A DNA stretch of 64,000 nt from Mixta sp. Marseille-Q2659 (GCF_940807255.1 NZ_CALNWY010000011.1:1-64000); one strand, 5' to 3'; positions 27,918 through 37,614 are shown, counted from the stretch's first letter. Numbers and translations: made by a program. Notes: generated by a model from the sequence alone, not told the origin.

Positions 27918-28709
27918 ATGAAACAGCCTGTCCTGCCTGACACCGCGCATATCGCGCACTCACTTTCTCTGTTCCGCCAGCGTGCGCCGCTGGTTCACTG
28001 TATGACTAACGATGTGGTGCAATCTTTTACCGCTAACGTGCTGCTGGCGCTTCAGGCCTCGCCAGCGATGGTTATTGACGCTGAAGAAGCGGCACAGTTT
28101 AGCGCCATTGCCGATGCACTGTTAATCAACGTCGGTACGCTAACCCGTGCGCGCTCAGAGGCGATGCTGGCGGCGGTCAACGCGGCAAATACGGCGGGTA
28201 CACCCTGGACGCTCGATCCGGTGGCCGTCGGCGCGCTGCATTTTCGCAGCGCGTTCTGCCAGCAACTGCTGGCGCTTAAACCGGCCGCCGTGCGCGGTAA
28301 CGCCTCTGAAATCCTGGCGCTGGCTCAGCAGCAGGGCGGCGGACGCGGCGTCGATACGCAGCATCCGGCGGAAGCGGCGCTTTCCGCCGCGCAGCAGCTG
28401 GCCCAGCGCTGTGCAACTATCGTGGTCATTACCGGCGAGGTTGATTACGTCACCGATGGCGATCGCACGCTGTGCGTACCGGGCGGCTCGCCGCTGATGA
28501 CGCGCGTGGTCGGCACCGGTTGTGCGCTTTCTGCCGTCGTTGCGGGCTTTGCATCGCTGCCGGGCGACCGCCTGCTGCATGTTGCCAGCGCCTGTCGCAT
28601 TCTTTCCTGCGCTGGCGCCCAGGCAGCAGCTACAGCGGCAGGGCCGGGCAGTTTTATTCCCGCCTTTCTCGATGCGCTGTGGCAACTAAACGCGGAGGCG
28701 CTGGCATGA
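27918..28709 (+). CDS. thiM: Hydroxyethylthiazole kinase
   Basis: Phosphorylates 4-methyl-5-(2-hydroxyethyl)thiazole in thiamine salvage; cytoplasmic, ribokinase-like fold. The 263 residues match the family. Motifs: [25 protein letters not shown] near the N-terminus, [21 protein letters not shown] and the catalytic [18 protein letters not shown]. It is controlled by the TPP riboswitch immediately upstream and overlaps thiD by 4 bases (ATGA). Confidence 0.97.
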   Translation: MKQPVLPDTAHIAHSLSLFRQRAPLVHCMTNDVVQSFTANVLLALQASPAMVIDAEEAAQFSAIADALLINVGTLTRARSEAMLAAVNAANTAGTPWTLDPVAVGALHFRSAFCQQLLALKPAAVRGNASEILALAQQQGGGRGVDTQHPAEAALSAAQQLAQRCATIVVITGEVDYVTDGDRTLCVPGGSPLMTRVVGTGCALSAVVAGFASLPGDRLLHVASACRILSCAGAQAAATAAGPGSFIPAFLDALWQLNAEALA

Positions 28710-29506
28710 TGCGAATTAACGCTTTAACCATTGCCGGCACCGATCCCAGCGGCGGCGCAGGTATTCAGGCCGATCTGAAAACCTTTTCCGCACTGGGCGC
28801 TTATGGCACCAGCGTTATTACTGCGCTGGTGGCGCAAAATACCTGTGGCGTGCAGTCGGTGTATCGTATCGAGCCCGATTTTGTCGCGGCCCAGCTCGAT
28901 TCGGTATTGAGCGATGTACGTATCGACAGCGCCAAGATTGGCATGCTGGCGGAAAGCGATATTGTGGAGGCCGTTGCGGAAAGGCTACGCCGCGCCGATA
29001 TTCCCTGGCTGGTGCTGGACACGGTGATGCTGGCGAAAAGCGGCGATGCGCTGCTGTCGCCGCAGGCGATAGAGACGCTGCGTCAGCGTTTGCTGCCGCA
29101 AGCCTCTTTAATTACGCCGAACCTGCCGGAGGCAGCGGCTTTACTGGAGACCCGCCACGCCACTGACGAGGCGGAAATGAAACAGCAGGGCAGAGCGCTG
29201 CTGGCGTTGGGCTGCGAAGCAGTGCTGATGAAGGGCGGACACCTTAGCGATGCCGAAAGCCCGGACTGGCTGTTTACGCGTGAAGGAGAGCAACGCTTTA
29301 GCGCGCCGCGCATCGCCACGCGCAATACGCACGGCACCGGCTGTACGCTCTCGTCCGCCCTGGCCGCGTTACGTCCGCGTTATCCTGACTGGAGCAGCAC
29401 GATCGCTGCGGCCAAAAGCTGGCTACAGGAGGCGCTTGCGCAGGCTGATACGCTGCAGGTGGGGAAAGGCATTGGGCCGGTACATCACTTCCACCAATGG
29501 TGGTAG
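28706..29506 (+). CDS. thiD: Hydroxymethylpyrimidine / phosphomethylpyrimidine kinase
   Basis: Performs two successive phosphorylations of HMP to HMP-diphosphate in thiamine biosynthesis and salvage. The start at 28706 overlaps the thiM stop and follows GCGGAGG; an ATG 3 bases later is equally possible, and a longer open frame from 28472 lies inside thiM and is rejected. Motifs in the 266-residue product: [62 protein letters not shown] and the catalytic [15 protein letters not shown]. It is co-transcribed with thiM. Confidence 0.97.
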   Translation: MMRINALTIAGTDPSGGAGIQADLKTFSALGAYGTSVITALVAQNTCGVQSVYRIEPDFVAAQLDSVLSDVRIDSAKIGMLAESDIVEAVAERLRRADIPWLVLDTVMLAKSGDALLSPQAIETLRQRLLPQASLITPNLPEAAALLETRHATDEAEMKQQGRALLALGCEAVLMKGGHLSDAESPDWLFTREGEQRFSAPRIATRNTHGTGCTLSSALAALRPRYPDWSSTIAAAKSWLQEALAQADTLQVGKGIGPVHHFHQWW

Positions 29507-29556
29507 AGCTTAAGGCAGGAGGCGCATAACCTCTTTGGTCAGCGGAGACCGTAACG

Positions 29557-29594
29557 CTGTCGGAAAAATAGCGTTATCCGCTTTATTCCGACAG
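29557..29594. repeat. Inverted repeat between thiD and rspR
   Basis: CTGTCGGAA (29557-29565) and TTCCGACAG (29586-29594) are perfect 9-bp complements around a 20-base loop that itself includes partly self-complementary GCGTTATCCGC. It lies between the convergent thiD and rspR genes. No long T-run follows on either strand, so it may be a message-end hairpin rather than a classical terminator. A second short hairpin (GGGCGT/ACGCCC) follows near 29620. Confidence 0.5.
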
Positions 29595-29654
29595 GTGTAA
29601 ACATGTTGGGCTGCCAGGGCGTAAAAACGCCCGCTGTGGCAGTTCAGCTAACCA

Positions 29655-30338
29655 TCAAACCTGCTCAAACCACTCGCTGTTCTGCTCGGCAATCGGCGTA
29701 ATGGAAAAGATCATCTCCTGCAGGTGGCGACGCATCGCCTTTTCGGCGCCGTCGGCATCTTTGTTACGCAGCATGCTGAGGATCTCTTCATGCTGCTCAA
29801 TCAGGCTCTCCGGCGGCGAGACTTTGCTGAGCGTTAAAAAGCGTACGCGATCCATGGTGGCCTTGATATTTTCTACCGTTTCCCATGCCAGCTCGCAGTT
29901 AATACTCTGCGCAATCAGCAGATGAAACTCATCGTCCAGCAATAAAAAGGCCTGAACGTCATGGCGCTGTGCCGCCATTTTTTGCAGCTGAAGGTTATGC
30001 TCCAGCTCCATCACCGCGGCGGGCGCCGCTTCCAGCGCTGCCCGACGCACTACGGCAATCTCTACCGCTTCGCGAATAAAGCGGCCATCCGCTACGCGCG
30101 CGGAGATCTTTCGGACAAAGGTGCCGCGCTGCGGCAAAATCTGCACCAGTCCCGCTTCGGCCAGTTTGATAAAGGCTTCGCGCACCGGCTGGCGTGAAAC
30201 ATTAAAGCGTGAGGAAACCTCTTTTTCGGACAGCAGCGAGCCGGGGTGAATAACGCAGGTGACAATATCCTGACGCAAAAAACGATAAATCTGCTGGTTA
30301 ACCGGTTCGCTGGCGGTAATGGTGTAGGGTATTGACAT
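29655..30338 (-). CDS. rspR: GntR/FadR-family regulator RspR
   Basis: Transcription repressor of the rspAB-type operon. The 227 residues closely follow E. coli RspR (YdfH, 228 aa): EPVNQQIYRFLRQDIVTCVIHPGSLLSEKEVSSRFNVSRQPVREAFIKLAEAGLVQI, a winged helix-turn-helix at residues 15-80, then an all-helical FCD effector domain with the metal-site residues in LDDEFHLLIAQ and EQHEEILSML. It is the last gene of the minus-strand series rspA-rspB-MFS-ydfI-rspR. Unlike E. coli, where it is next to rspB, it here closes the cluster. The inducing ligand is unknown but probably a sugar acid. Confidence 0.92.
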   Translation of the reverse strand: MSIPYTITASEPVNQQIYRFLRQDIVTCVIHPGSLLSEKEVSSRFNVSRQPVREAFIKLAEAGLVQILPQRGTFVRKISARVADGRFIREAVEIAVVRRAALEAAPAAVMELEHNLQLQKMAAQRHDVQAFLLLDDEFHLLIAQSINCELAWETVENIKATMDRVRFLTLSKVSPPESLIEQHEEILSMLRNKDADGAEKAMRRHLQEMIFSITPIAEQNSEWFEQV

Positions 30339-30427
30339 ACGGCAACTTTCCTGGACTGGCTGGACGCGAAAGCCTTCAGTCTAAACAGGCCGTTAGTTCC
30401 GCGCCAGCGCTTTTGTCAAAGGAATAA

Positions 30428-31900
30428 TCAGTAGCGGCTAATCAGCTGTTTAACGGTTTCTTTTGCGCCAAATTGCTGTAGTTGCTGATAAAAATGCAGA
30501 ACCTGCGCGGTAAATTGTGGGTTAGCAGGCAGATCGTCGCCGAAAACCTTCTGCAGCGAGAGCAGGGCGTTGATACGCGCTTCGCCTTCTGCGCTTTCAC
30601 TGACGCGCTGCGCCAGCGTCTCTTTCAGCGGATCGTTGATTTCAATGGGATTACCCTGCTCATCAACGCCGCCGACGTAACGGATCCAGCCCGCCACGCC
30701 CAGCGCCAGCAGATCGAAACGGCTGTTGTGCGCCAGATGCCAGCGAATACTGTCGAGCCAGCGCTGCGGCAGCTTCTGCGTGCCGTCCGAGGCGATCTGC
30801 CAGGTGCGGTGCTTGATGGCGCGGTTCTGATAGCGCGCTATCAGCGAATCCGCATAGGCGACCAGATCGACATCTTCAGTACGCAGCGTCGGCGCCTGTT
30901 CTTCCAGCATCAGCGTACGCGCGGCGCGCAGGAAATGGGGGTCTTCCATACAGTCGCTGATATGCTGATAACCCGCCAGATAACCAAGGTAGGCGAGGAA
31001 AGAGTGGCTGCCGTTAAGCATGCGCAGCTTCATCTCTTCAAATGGCAGCACATCGGCTACCAGCTCCGCGCCAGCTTTTTCCCATACCGGACGACCATTA
31101 ACAAAATTATCCTCAATGACCCACTGGAAAAAGGGTTCGCACTGCACGGCTACCGGATCGTAGCAGCCCAGTTTATCGCCCAGCGCATCCAGCGCTTCCT
31201 GCGTCATTGCCGGTACGATGCGATCGACCATGGTGGAAGGGAAGGTCAGGTGCTGACGAATGTAGTTTGCCAGTTCCGCATCCTGCTGCTCCGCCAGCTG
31301 CAAGATTACATTGCGCGTGACGTGACCGTTTTCCGGCATATTGTCGCAGGACATCACGCTGAAAGGCGCCAGCCCGCGATCGCGGCGGCGTTTAACCGCG
31401 GCCAGAATAACGCCCGGCAGCGAATGCGGTGCGTCAGGATGCGCCAGGTCATGCTGGATCGCTGGATGTTCCAGGTTAAGCTGGCCAGTTGCCGGATGAT
31501 GGCAATAGCCCTTCTCCGTCACGGTCATTGAGACGATAGCGATATCCGGCTGGCACATGGCGTCAATCACCGCTTCGATACCGTCGGTACACGCATTTAC
31601 GGCGGCGGTAATCACACCGACGACGCGGGACGTTTTACCGCTATCCGCCATTTCCGTCACGCTATACAGATGGTCCTGCTGGCGCAGCGCGCTAACCAGG
31701 TCGCTGGTGCTTTGCAGGTTGATTTCGCACTCGATATATCCCCAGTCGCTCTGCTGCTCGTGCGCCAGCCTGTCAGCACACATTGCCTGATGAGCGCGAT
31801 GAAACGCACCGAATCCGATATGCAGAATGCGGGCGCGCAGTCGGGCGCGATCGTAATTGGGGACAACAACATCTTTTGCCAGTGTCTCAACGGATAACAT
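30428..31900 (-). CDS. ydfI: Mannonate oxidoreductase / fructuronate reductase family (YdfI/UxuB type)
   Basis: NAD-dependent long-chain polyol dehydrogenase, predicted to interconvert D-mannonate and D-fructuronate or a related sugar acid. The N-terminal Rossmann part contains ILHIGFGAFHRAHQAMCADRL, and the catalytic domain has the family stretch KLRMLNGSHSFLAYLGYLAG with the conserved lysine/asparagine/histidine pattern. The 490 residues are close to YdfI and UxuB (both 486). In E. coli ydfI lies next to rspR and ydfJ, the same partners as here, which favours YdfI over UxuB. It is 53 bases behind the MFS gene, in one operon. Confidence 0.85.
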   Translation of the reverse strand: MLSVETLAKDVVVPNYDRARLRARILHIGFGAFHRAHQAMCADRLAHEQQSDWGYIECEINLQSTSDLVSALRQQDHLYSVTEMADSGKTSRVVGVITAAVNACTDGIEAVIDAMCQPDIAIVSMTVTEKGYCHHPATGQLNLEHPAIQHDLAHPDAPHSLPGVILAAVKRRRDRGLAPFSVMSCDNMPENGHVTRNVILQLAEQQDAELANYIRQHLTFPSTMVDRIVPAMTQEALDALGDKLGCYDPVAVQCEPFFQWVIEDNFVNGRPVWEKAGAELVADVLPFEEMKLRMLNGSHSFLAYLGYLAGYQHISDCMEDPHFLRAARTLMLEEQAPTLRTEDVDLVAYADSLIARYQNRAIKHRTWQIASDGTQKLPQRWLDSIRWHLAHNSRFDLLALGVAGWIRYVGGVDEQGNPIEINDPLKETLAQRVSESAEGEARINALLSLQKVFGDDLPANPQFTAQVLHFYQQLQQFGAKETVKQLISRY

Positions 31901-31953
31901 GAGAAATTCCTTCTTACTTAACGTAAAAGGCGCGCCGGGCGCGCCAGAAATGT

Positions 31954-33237
31954 TTATACAGATATGGGCTTGCTGGCCGCTTTAGGACTTTTAATCACGA
32001 AAAGCACCAGGATTGCACCAAGCGCGGCGATAACGCCCGCCAGCACAAAGGCGCTGTCGAATTTGCCGGTGTGCTGCACGATAAAGCCGGTAACGATCGG
32101 GCCGATAATGCCGGACAGGCTGCCAATCAGATGAATAAAGCCGCTGATCCCGCCGACGCGGCTTTTATGCACCACGTCCTGAATAATCGCCCAGTAAATG
32201 GCGCCGGTGATATACAGGAAGAAGATGGAGACTGACATCAGCAGTACCGCGGAAGTTACTCCTTCTACCGTACCGGCCAGTGCGACACAAAGGGCGGCGG
32301 CCAGTAACGCGACCACCAGCACAATTTTTCGTGACAGCAGCAGGCGGCCGGTGATGTTGAATATTTTGTCGGAGATCCAACCGCCCAGCGCCAGGCCGAC
32401 AAAGCCGACAATCCACGGGATCACGGTGGTCATGCTCATCGATTTGATGTCGAGGTTATGCGCCTGCACCAGATAAGCCGGGAACCAGCTGAGGAAGAAA
32501 AACAGAATATAGTTGTAACAGAAGAAGGCGAAGGCGGTGACCAGGATGATCGGCTGACGCAGATAGTGGCCCAGCCCGTGCGCCGCCTGGGTCAGATCGG
32601 CTTCTTCGCCCGGCTGCTGCTCTTTCAGTTTTTCAATCAGCGCGCGCTCTTCAGCGGACACGCGCTTGCTGCGCGCCGGATTATCGGCGGCGACGAAGAA
32701 CCAGATTACCATCCAGACGATACCGATGGAGCAGATGATAACGAATGCGGGCCGCCAGCCGAACGCCAGCGCCAGATAACCGATAATTGGCCCGGCTACC
32801 GCGCCGCCCAGCGGCGAGCCGGCGCTGAGGAAGCCCATGGCGGTCGCTGCCTGTTTTTTCGGGAACCAGCCGTTAATCGCCTTATTCGCGGAGGCGCAGA
32901 TCGGGCCTTCCGCCATGCCGAACAGCACGCGCAGGATCAGCATTGACCAGAAGCCGGTCGCCACGGCGGTCAGGCCGCAAAACAGCGACCACATACCGAC
33001 CGCCAGGCCCATGACCAGCGTCGGGCCATATTTATCGGTCGCAAGTCCGCCAATAAAGTTAAACAGCGCATAACCGAAAAAGAAGCTGCCAAAAATCAGG
33101 CCGAACTGCTCGGCGTTCAGCATCAAGTCTTTTTCAATCATCGGGACAGTGAGGGAAAGGGCTACGCGATCGAGGTAATTGATCATGTAGACCAGAAACA
33201 GCAGAAGTACGATGGTCCAACGTAAATTCTTGAACAT
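31954..33237 (-). CDS. ydfJ: MFS sugar-acid permease (YdfJ-like, anion:cation symporter type)
   Basis: Twelve-helix major facilitator protein of the anion:cation symporter branch (ExuT/GudP-like), predicted to import the sugar acid handled by the neighbouring enzymes. The 427 residues begin FKNLRWTIVLLLFLVYMINYLDRVALSLTVPMIEKDL and carry the conserved GLATDKYGPTLVM and ASANKAINGWFPKKQAATAMGFLSAGSPLGGAVAGP. In E. coli K-12 the matching gene, ydfJ, is disrupted by the Qin prophage; here the gene looks intact. It lies between rspB and ydfI on the same strand. Confidence 0.85.
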   Translation of the reverse strand: MFKNLRWTIVLLLFLVYMINYLDRVALSLTVPMIEKDLMLNAEQFGLIFGSFFFGYALFNFIGGLATDKYGPTLVMGLAVGMWSLFCGLTAVATGFWSMLILRVLFGMAEGPICASANKAINGWFPKKQAATAMGFLSAGSPLGGAVAGPIIGYLALAFGWRPAFVIICSIGIVWMVIWFFVAADNPARSKRVSAEERALIEKLKEQQPGEEADLTQAAHGLGHYLRQPIILVTAFAFFCYNYILFFFLSWFPAYLVQAHNLDIKSMSMTTVIPWIVGFVGLALGGWISDKIFNITGRLLLSRKIVLVVALLAAALCVALAGTVEGVTSAVLLMSVSIFFLYITGAIYWAIIQDVVHKSRVGGISGFIHLIGSLSGIIGPIVTGFIVQHTGKFDSAFVLAGVIAALGAILVLFVIKSPKAASKPISV

Positions 33238-33306
33238 GGTAACTCCGTAATATTTTGATAATTATAATAATTACTAGAAGGACGGCCTGGCCGTCCAACC
33301 CCTGGC

Positions 33307-34317
33307 TTACTCAACGGATAAAATAACTTTGCAACAGGTACGCGGATCTTTTTCAAACAGTGTCATGGCCTGTTCAACCTCGGCCAGTGGGAAATAGTGC
33401 GTGACCAGCTTCTCCGGCTGAACGGCGCCGCGCTCGAACCATTCAATCACCTGCGGGAAACGATGACTGTTCAGTCGCGAGGTAAACAGCGACAGCTCTT
33501 TGCTGGTCAGGCTTTGCTGCGTCAGCGTGCAGGGTTCGGCAGAGAAGCCGAGCAGCCCGATGCGCGCCGCCGGCGAAGCCAGCGCGGCCGCTTCCGCCAG
33601 AATCGATGGATGACAGGCGGCATCAATAATCAGCGTCGGCTGTACGCCTTCCAGCTGTGCTGCCAGCGGCACCTCGCTGTTGTTAAAGACCGCGTCCGCA
33701 CCGCTTTGTTGCGCCATTGCCAGCCGCTCCGGCAGCCGATCGGCCACCAGCACCTGACGCACGCCATACACGCCTTTTAAAACCTGGATCGCCGTCAGGC
33801 CCATCGGTCCGGCGCCGTAAATCAGCGCTACGTCCTGCGCAGTGGGCTTCAGAAAAGCGGTAATGTTCGCCGCAATCGTAAACGGTTCGATCAGGCTGGC
33901 GAGCTTGTCGGGAATGCTGTCCGGCAGGCGGTAAGCGTTGCTGGCGGGCGCCACGGCATATTCGCTAAAGCCGCCGTCGCGATGCACGCCAGTTACCTGA
34001 AGTTCGCGACAGACGTTAGGGCGTCCGACCGAGCAGGGATAGCAGTGGCCACAGCTCACCACCGGATCGACCGCCACGCGTTCACCAAGACGTCCGGCAT
34101 CCACGCCTTCGCCAACGGCGTCGATCACGCCGAAAAATTCATGGCCGATAACGCGCGGATAGCGGGCGAAAGGGTTATGGCCATGCCAGATATGGACGTC
34201 TGAGCCACAAATGCTGGCGTAGCGCACTTTTACCCGTACTTCGCCTGCCGCCGGTTCGGGCAGCGGACGCTGCTGTAATTGCAGTTCGCCGGGCCGTTCA
34301 ATAACCACACTTTTCAT
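33307..34317 (-). CDS. rspB: Zinc-type alcohol dehydrogenase RspB
   Basis: Medium-chain zinc dehydrogenase, predicted to oxidise a sugar acid or alditol with NAD(P). The start at 34317 is preferred over the upstream 34356 because AAGGAGA lies 7 bases before it and the product begins MKSVVIERPGEL like E. coli RspB; length 336. The catalytic zinc site is formed by C in ASICGSDVHIW and GHEFFGVIDAVGEGV. The structural zinc loop is CGHCYPCSVGRPNVC. The Rossmann motif is YGAGPMGLTAIQVL. It starts 10 bases after rspA, so the two are coupled in an operon. Confidence 0.93.
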   Translation of the reverse strand: MKSVVIERPGELQLQQRPLPEPAAGEVRVKVRYASICGSDVHIWHGHNPFARYPRVIGHEFFGVIDAVGEGVDAGRLGERVAVDPVVSCGHCYPCSVGRPNVCRELQVTGVHRDGGFSEYAVAPASNAYRLPDSIPDKLASLIEPFTIAANITAFLKPTAQDVALIYGAGPMGLTAIQVLKGVYGVRQVLVADRLPERLAMAQQSGADAVFNNSEVPLAAQLEGVQPTLIIDAACHPSILAEAAALASPAARIGLLGFSAEPCTLTQQSLTSKELSLFTSRLNSHRFPQVIEWFERGAVQPEKLVTHYFPLAEVEQAMTLFEKDPRTCCKVILSVE

Positions 34318-34327
34318 CAGGTTCTCC

Positions 34328-35542
34328 TTACCAGTTCCATAAGGTGCCGTCTTCAAGACGCGCTACCGGCAGATAGGCCGGCTCATAGGGATATTTCGCC
34401 GCCAGCTTTTCGTCGAATTCGATGCCGAGGCCCGGCTTGTCGCCAGGGTGCATATAGCCGTTATCGAAGGTCCAGCTGTGCGGGAAGACTTCCAGCATCT
34501 GCTCGGAATAGCCCATATATTCCTGTACGCCGAAATTCGGTACCCAGAGATCGAAATGCAGCGCCGCCGCCATGCAGATCGGCGACAGATCGGACGGACC
34601 GTGCGAGCCGGTGCGTACCTGATAGAGCGAGGCGAAATCGGCAATGCGGCGCATACCGGTAATGCCGCCGGCGTGGGTAATGGTGGTGCGGATATAGTCG
34701 ATCAGCTGCTCTTCAATCAGCTGCTTGCAGTCCCAGATGCTGTTAAAGACTTCGCCCACGGCAATCGGCGTAACGGTATGCTGGCGGATCAGGCGGAAGC
34801 ACTCCTGATTTTCCGCCGGGGTCGGATCTTCCATCCAGAACAGGCGGTAATCCTCAATGCGTTTGCCGAAGCGGGCGGCTTCGATTGGCGTCAGGCGATG
34901 ATGCATGTCGTGCAGCAGATGCTCATCGAAGCCAAAGCGATCGCGTACCGCTTCAAACAGCTTCGGCGTAAAGTCGAGATATTTTTCCGTTGACCAGAAC
35001 TGCTCTTCCGGCCAGTTGCCTTTGGTTGCCGGTTCATACGCCAGGCCTTTGCCCTTCGCCATGCCGTAGGTGGTTTTCATGCCCGGCACGCCGCACTGAA
35101 CGCGAATCGCCTTAAAGCCCATCTCTTGGTGGCGCGCATAATCTTCCAGCACTTCATCAATGCTGTGGCCGGTGGTGTGGCAATAAACCATCACGCCGGT
35201 ACGCGATGCGCCGCCCAGCAGCTGATAAAGCGGCATATTAGCCGCTTTGGCCTTAATGTCCCACAGCGCCATATCCACGGCGGAAATGGCGGACATGGTT
35301 ACCGGGCCGCGTCGCCAGTAGGCGCCTTTATAGAAAAACTGCCAGATGTCTTCAATCTGATGCGCATCGCGGCCAATCAGCTGCGGACAAATATGATCTT
35401 TCAGATAAGACGCGACCGGCAGTTCGCGTCCGTTGAGCGTGGCGTCGCCGATGCCGGTGATCCCTTCATCGGTGGTGATTTTCAGCGTGACAAAGTTCCT
35501 GCCGGGGCAGGTCACAAATACTTCAGCGTTAACAATTTTCAT
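34328..35542 (-). CDS. rspA: Mannonate dehydratase family protein RspA
   Basis: Enolase-superfamily protein of the D-mannonate dehydratase subgroup, originally described in E. coli as a starvation-sensing protein; members have low or no activity on D-mannonate or D-gluconate. The 404-residue product from ATG 35542 equals E. coli RspA and is nearly identical over most of its length ([99 protein letters not shown]). The frame extends 62 codons upstream, but that extension covers the predicted promoter and is not counted. It is the first gene of the rsp operon. Confidence 0.95.
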   Translation of the reverse strand: MKIVNAEVFVTCPGRNFVTLKITTDEGITGIGDATLNGRELPVASYLKDHICPQLIGRDAHQIEDIWQFFYKGAYWRRGPVTMSAISAVDMALWDIKAKAANMPLYQLLGGASRTGVMVYCHTTGHSIDEVLEDYARHQEMGFKAIRVQCGVPGMKTTYGMAKGKGLAYEPATKGNWPEEQFWSTEKYLDFTPKLFEAVRDRFGFDEHLLHDMHHRLTPIEAARFGKRIEDYRLFWMEDPTPAENQECFRLIRQHTVTPIAVGEVFNSIWDCKQLIEEQLIDYIRTTITHAGGITGMRRIADFASLYQVRTGSHGPSDLSPICMAAALHFDLWVPNFGVQEYMGYSEQMLEVFPHSWTFDNGYMHPGDKPGLGIEFDEKLAAKYPYEPAYLPVARLEDGTLWNW

Positions 35543-35588
35543 TTTCTTGGCCTTTATAGCGACTTCGGATGACTGAAATTTATGCTCT

Positions 35589-35638
35589 GTCGTACTACCA
35601 TACAAGAAGGCAAAGCCCAATGGTCGATCACGATCACA
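35589..35638 (-). promoter_or_regulatory. Predicted CRP-dependent rspA promoter
   Basis: On the minus strand TGTGATCGTGATCGAC (35638-35623) matches the CRP consensus well in its left half and in the extended GATC of the right half. A -10 box TATGGT lies at 35602-35597. The predicted start near 35589 puts the CRP centre (35630.5) at -41.5. This would couple the rsp operon to carbon limitation. The site is read from sequence; activity is inferred. Confidence 0.55.
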
Positions 35639-35654
35639 TTGTTTCGACGCTGAA

Positions 35655-36350
35655 TTAATGTTGATGCCAGTCGTGTTCTTCTTCACCACGTACGCCCGTC
35701 GCGGTTTCCGGCAGGCAGGCGATACCAATCAGTAAGAGCAGGCCAGCTACAAACATATATATCGCCAGGTCGCCATAATGTCTGCCGCTCATTTGCAGGA
35801 TCTTAATAGCGGTTAACCCCAGAATGCCGCCCAATCTGCCAGATAAGGGCGATGCCGCTGCAGTGAATAGGGGAAGGGAACAGTTCCGGTAATCAGGAGG
35901 ACTGCGGTGCGTAACACATGCTGTTACCAGGAGTCAGCACCACAATCATTGCCAGCCGCGTTAACCAGCCATTGTTAACTTTCAGCACCCTAAACCATGG
36001 CAAAATCGCCAGCGTGAGCGGCAGCATGCCGGGTAAACAGACGCGGAGGCGGGCCAATACGATCGGAAAGATGTCCCATCAGCGGAATGGCGACAATTTC
36101 CAGCAGCACCGCAACAATCATGGTCTGCATTAAGACATTGGCATCCAGCTGAGGCCCCCCACGCCAGTACGATCACGGTAAAGATCCCGAACGTGCCTGC
36201 TTCCATGAGTTTAGCCAGCACGCCAAAGCCCTGAATAATACGCATCAGTACCAGCAGGATCGGCGTCCAAATGCCAATTTTGTCGTAGGCAGGCAGCAGG
36301 CCGATACAGAACTTGCCTGTGCCAACCCTTTTTGCTGGCTACCATACCAG
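35655..36350 (-). pseudogene. Decayed MHS-family (metabolite:H+ symporter) transporter gene
   Basis: Minus-strand pieces in different frames match one MHS transporter in order: GLLPAYDKIGIWTPILLVLMRIIQGFGVLAKL, EAGTFGIFTVIVLAWG, VLMQTMIVAVLLEIVAIPLMGHLSDRIG, SGIALIWQIG, and the C-terminus [21 protein letters not shown] ending at the TAA at 35655. Frameshifts, stops and a central deletion shorten it to about 700 bases from about 1300. The N-terminal third is missing or unrecognisable up to yegS. It sits directly upstream of rspA on the same strand and was probably a transporter of the cluster or an independent gene that has been lost. The remaining bases to 36463 hold nothing recognised. Confidence 0.85.
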
Positions 36351-36463
36351 GGCGAATGTAAAATGCCGCGAGGAGGATCGCGTTGTTGAATAAACAGGCG
36401 GCTAAAGGTAAGCGCCTGTCTGAAAAGAAGTAATTTCTAAAATGACAGGCGCGAAGAAGGAGA

Positions 36464-37363
36464 TCAGGCCAGCAGCTGACATTGCGGCGGCAGTCGGCAG
36501 GCCAGCGCGCCCGGCATGACTTCAATGTGGAATTCCGTACCGCTTAACGGTTCGCCATCGAGGTTGAAGGTCATCTCGCTGGGCGAGGTAATGGTCAGCC
36601 ACGGCAGCGTGGCGGCAATAATATTTGGATTCTGCTTATCGCTGGTTAGCGAGTGTAACAGTGTCGAGAGCAGTTCCTGCGAGTTCACAATGCTGAGATC
36701 GAGCAGGCCGTCATTAATTAATGCGCGTGGGCAAAGGCGCTGTCCGCCGCCCGCCTGACGTCCGTTGCCGATACCGATCGCCAGCGCATCGCCGCGCCAG
36801 CTAAAATCGGGGCCGCTGATGGCGCAGCTGTCCGCCTTCAACGTATCCATACGCATTAAACCGTGAATAAAGTAGGATACGCCGCCCAGCGCCGACTTCA
36901 GTTTTTCCGGCGTTTCGGTGGTGATGCGTGTGCCAAAGCCGCCGGTCGCCATGTTGATAAAGTAGCGATCCTGATTGACGCGCGCCAGATCGATAAGCGT
37001 CGCTTTACCCAGTATTGCCAGCCGCAACGCCGCTTCTGGATCTTCCGGGATGCCGGTGCTGGTGGCGAAATCATTAGCAGTGCCCAGCGGCAAAATGCCA
37101 AGAACCGGGCGCGAAGCGGCATCGCATTTTATCAGCGCATTCGCCAGCTCATTAATGCTGCCGTCGCCACCACCGGCGACCACGGTGGCGGCCCGCAGGC
37201 GAAGGGCTTCCTGGAGGTAACGCTCGCTGTCGCCCGACTCCCAGGTGACGCGGACTTCAATGGGATAACCTTCATCGCGCAGCGTATAAATCGCTTCGCG
37301 CAGCGCTTCGTTGCCAGCGCCTTTTCCATTCAGGATCACCAGTGTCAGAGCCTGTTTTTCCAT
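36464..37363 (-). CDS. yegS: Lipid kinase YegS
   Basis: Diacylglycerol-kinase-family enzyme; the E. coli protein phosphorylates phosphatidylglycerol in vitro. The start at 37363 gives 299 residues beginning [21 protein letters not shown] and is preceded by AAGGGA; an upstream extension to 37459 has no such support. The nucleotide-binding motif [18 protein letters not shown] and the following [19 protein letters not shown] are diagnostic of the DAGK catalytic domain. The C-terminal beta-sandwich domain includes [33 protein letters not shown]. It stands alone on the minus strand, downstream of CyaR. Confidence 0.95.
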   Translation of the reverse strand: MEKQALTLVILNGKGAGNEALREAIYTLRDEGYPIEVRVTWESGDSERYLQEALRLRAATVVAGGGDGSINELANALIKCDAASRPVLGILPLGTANDFATSTGIPEDPEAALRLAILGKATLIDLARVNQDRYFINMATGGFGTRITTETPEKLKSALGGVSYFIHGLMRMDTLKADSCAISGPDFSWRGDALAIGIGNGRQAGGGQRLCPRALINDGLLDLSIVNSQELLSTLLHSLTSDKQNPNIIAATLPWLTITSPSEMTFNLDGEPLSGTEFHIEVMPGALACRLPPQCQLLA

Positions 37364-37464
37364 GCTATTTCCCTTGCAGCAAATTACGCAGTGTAGAGTC
37401 AGTTTATAGCACAGAAGGGCGCAAATGCGGCGGGCGTGAGCCGCCTTTAAGAACAGCACGCAAA

Positions 37465-37545
37465 GAAAAACCCGCGCGGGGGAGCCGGGCGGGCGAATGA
37501 GGTGGTTCCTGGTACAGACTGCTGTTTATTTTTGCTCGTTTTAGC
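37465..37545 (-). ncRNA. cyaR: CyaR small RNA
   Basis: Hfq-dependent sRNA activated by cAMP-CRP; in E. coli it represses ompX, luxS, nadE and yqaE through the region CUGUACCAGGAACCACCUC. That core is present without change on the minus strand (about 37519-37499). The expected 3' hairpin, GC-rich and ending CCCGCGCGGG followed by TTTTTCTTT, ends near 37465. The 5' end, GCTAAAACGAGC, keeps the initial GCT but otherwise differs from E. coli, and the terminator stem is rebuilt from different bases. It lies just after yegQ, the conserved position. Confidence 0.93.
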
Positions 37546-37595
37546 AAGCGCGATGTTATCTGCAAAGCGCGCCAGCTAATGTGATCGAATTCTAA
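37546..37595 (-). promoter_or_regulatory. CyaR promoter with CRP site
   Basis: TGTGATCGAATTCTAA (37580-37595 on the plus strand) has one perfect CRP half-site and a poorer second half, centred at 37587.5. A -10 TAACAT lies at 37558-37553 on the minus strand, and the sRNA begins at about 37545, putting CRP close to -42. This fits the known CRP dependence of cyaR. The CRP site lies just 20 bases after the yegQ stop codon. Confidence 0.65.
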
Positions 37596-37614
37596 AATCT
37601 GTTACAGCAGGGTA

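Noticed and set aside
34318-35728. N-terminal extensions of RspA (to 35728) and RspB (to 34356)
   Set aside because: The internal starts match E. coli N-termini; the RspB one has a good ribosome binding site and the RspA extension covers the predicted promoter.
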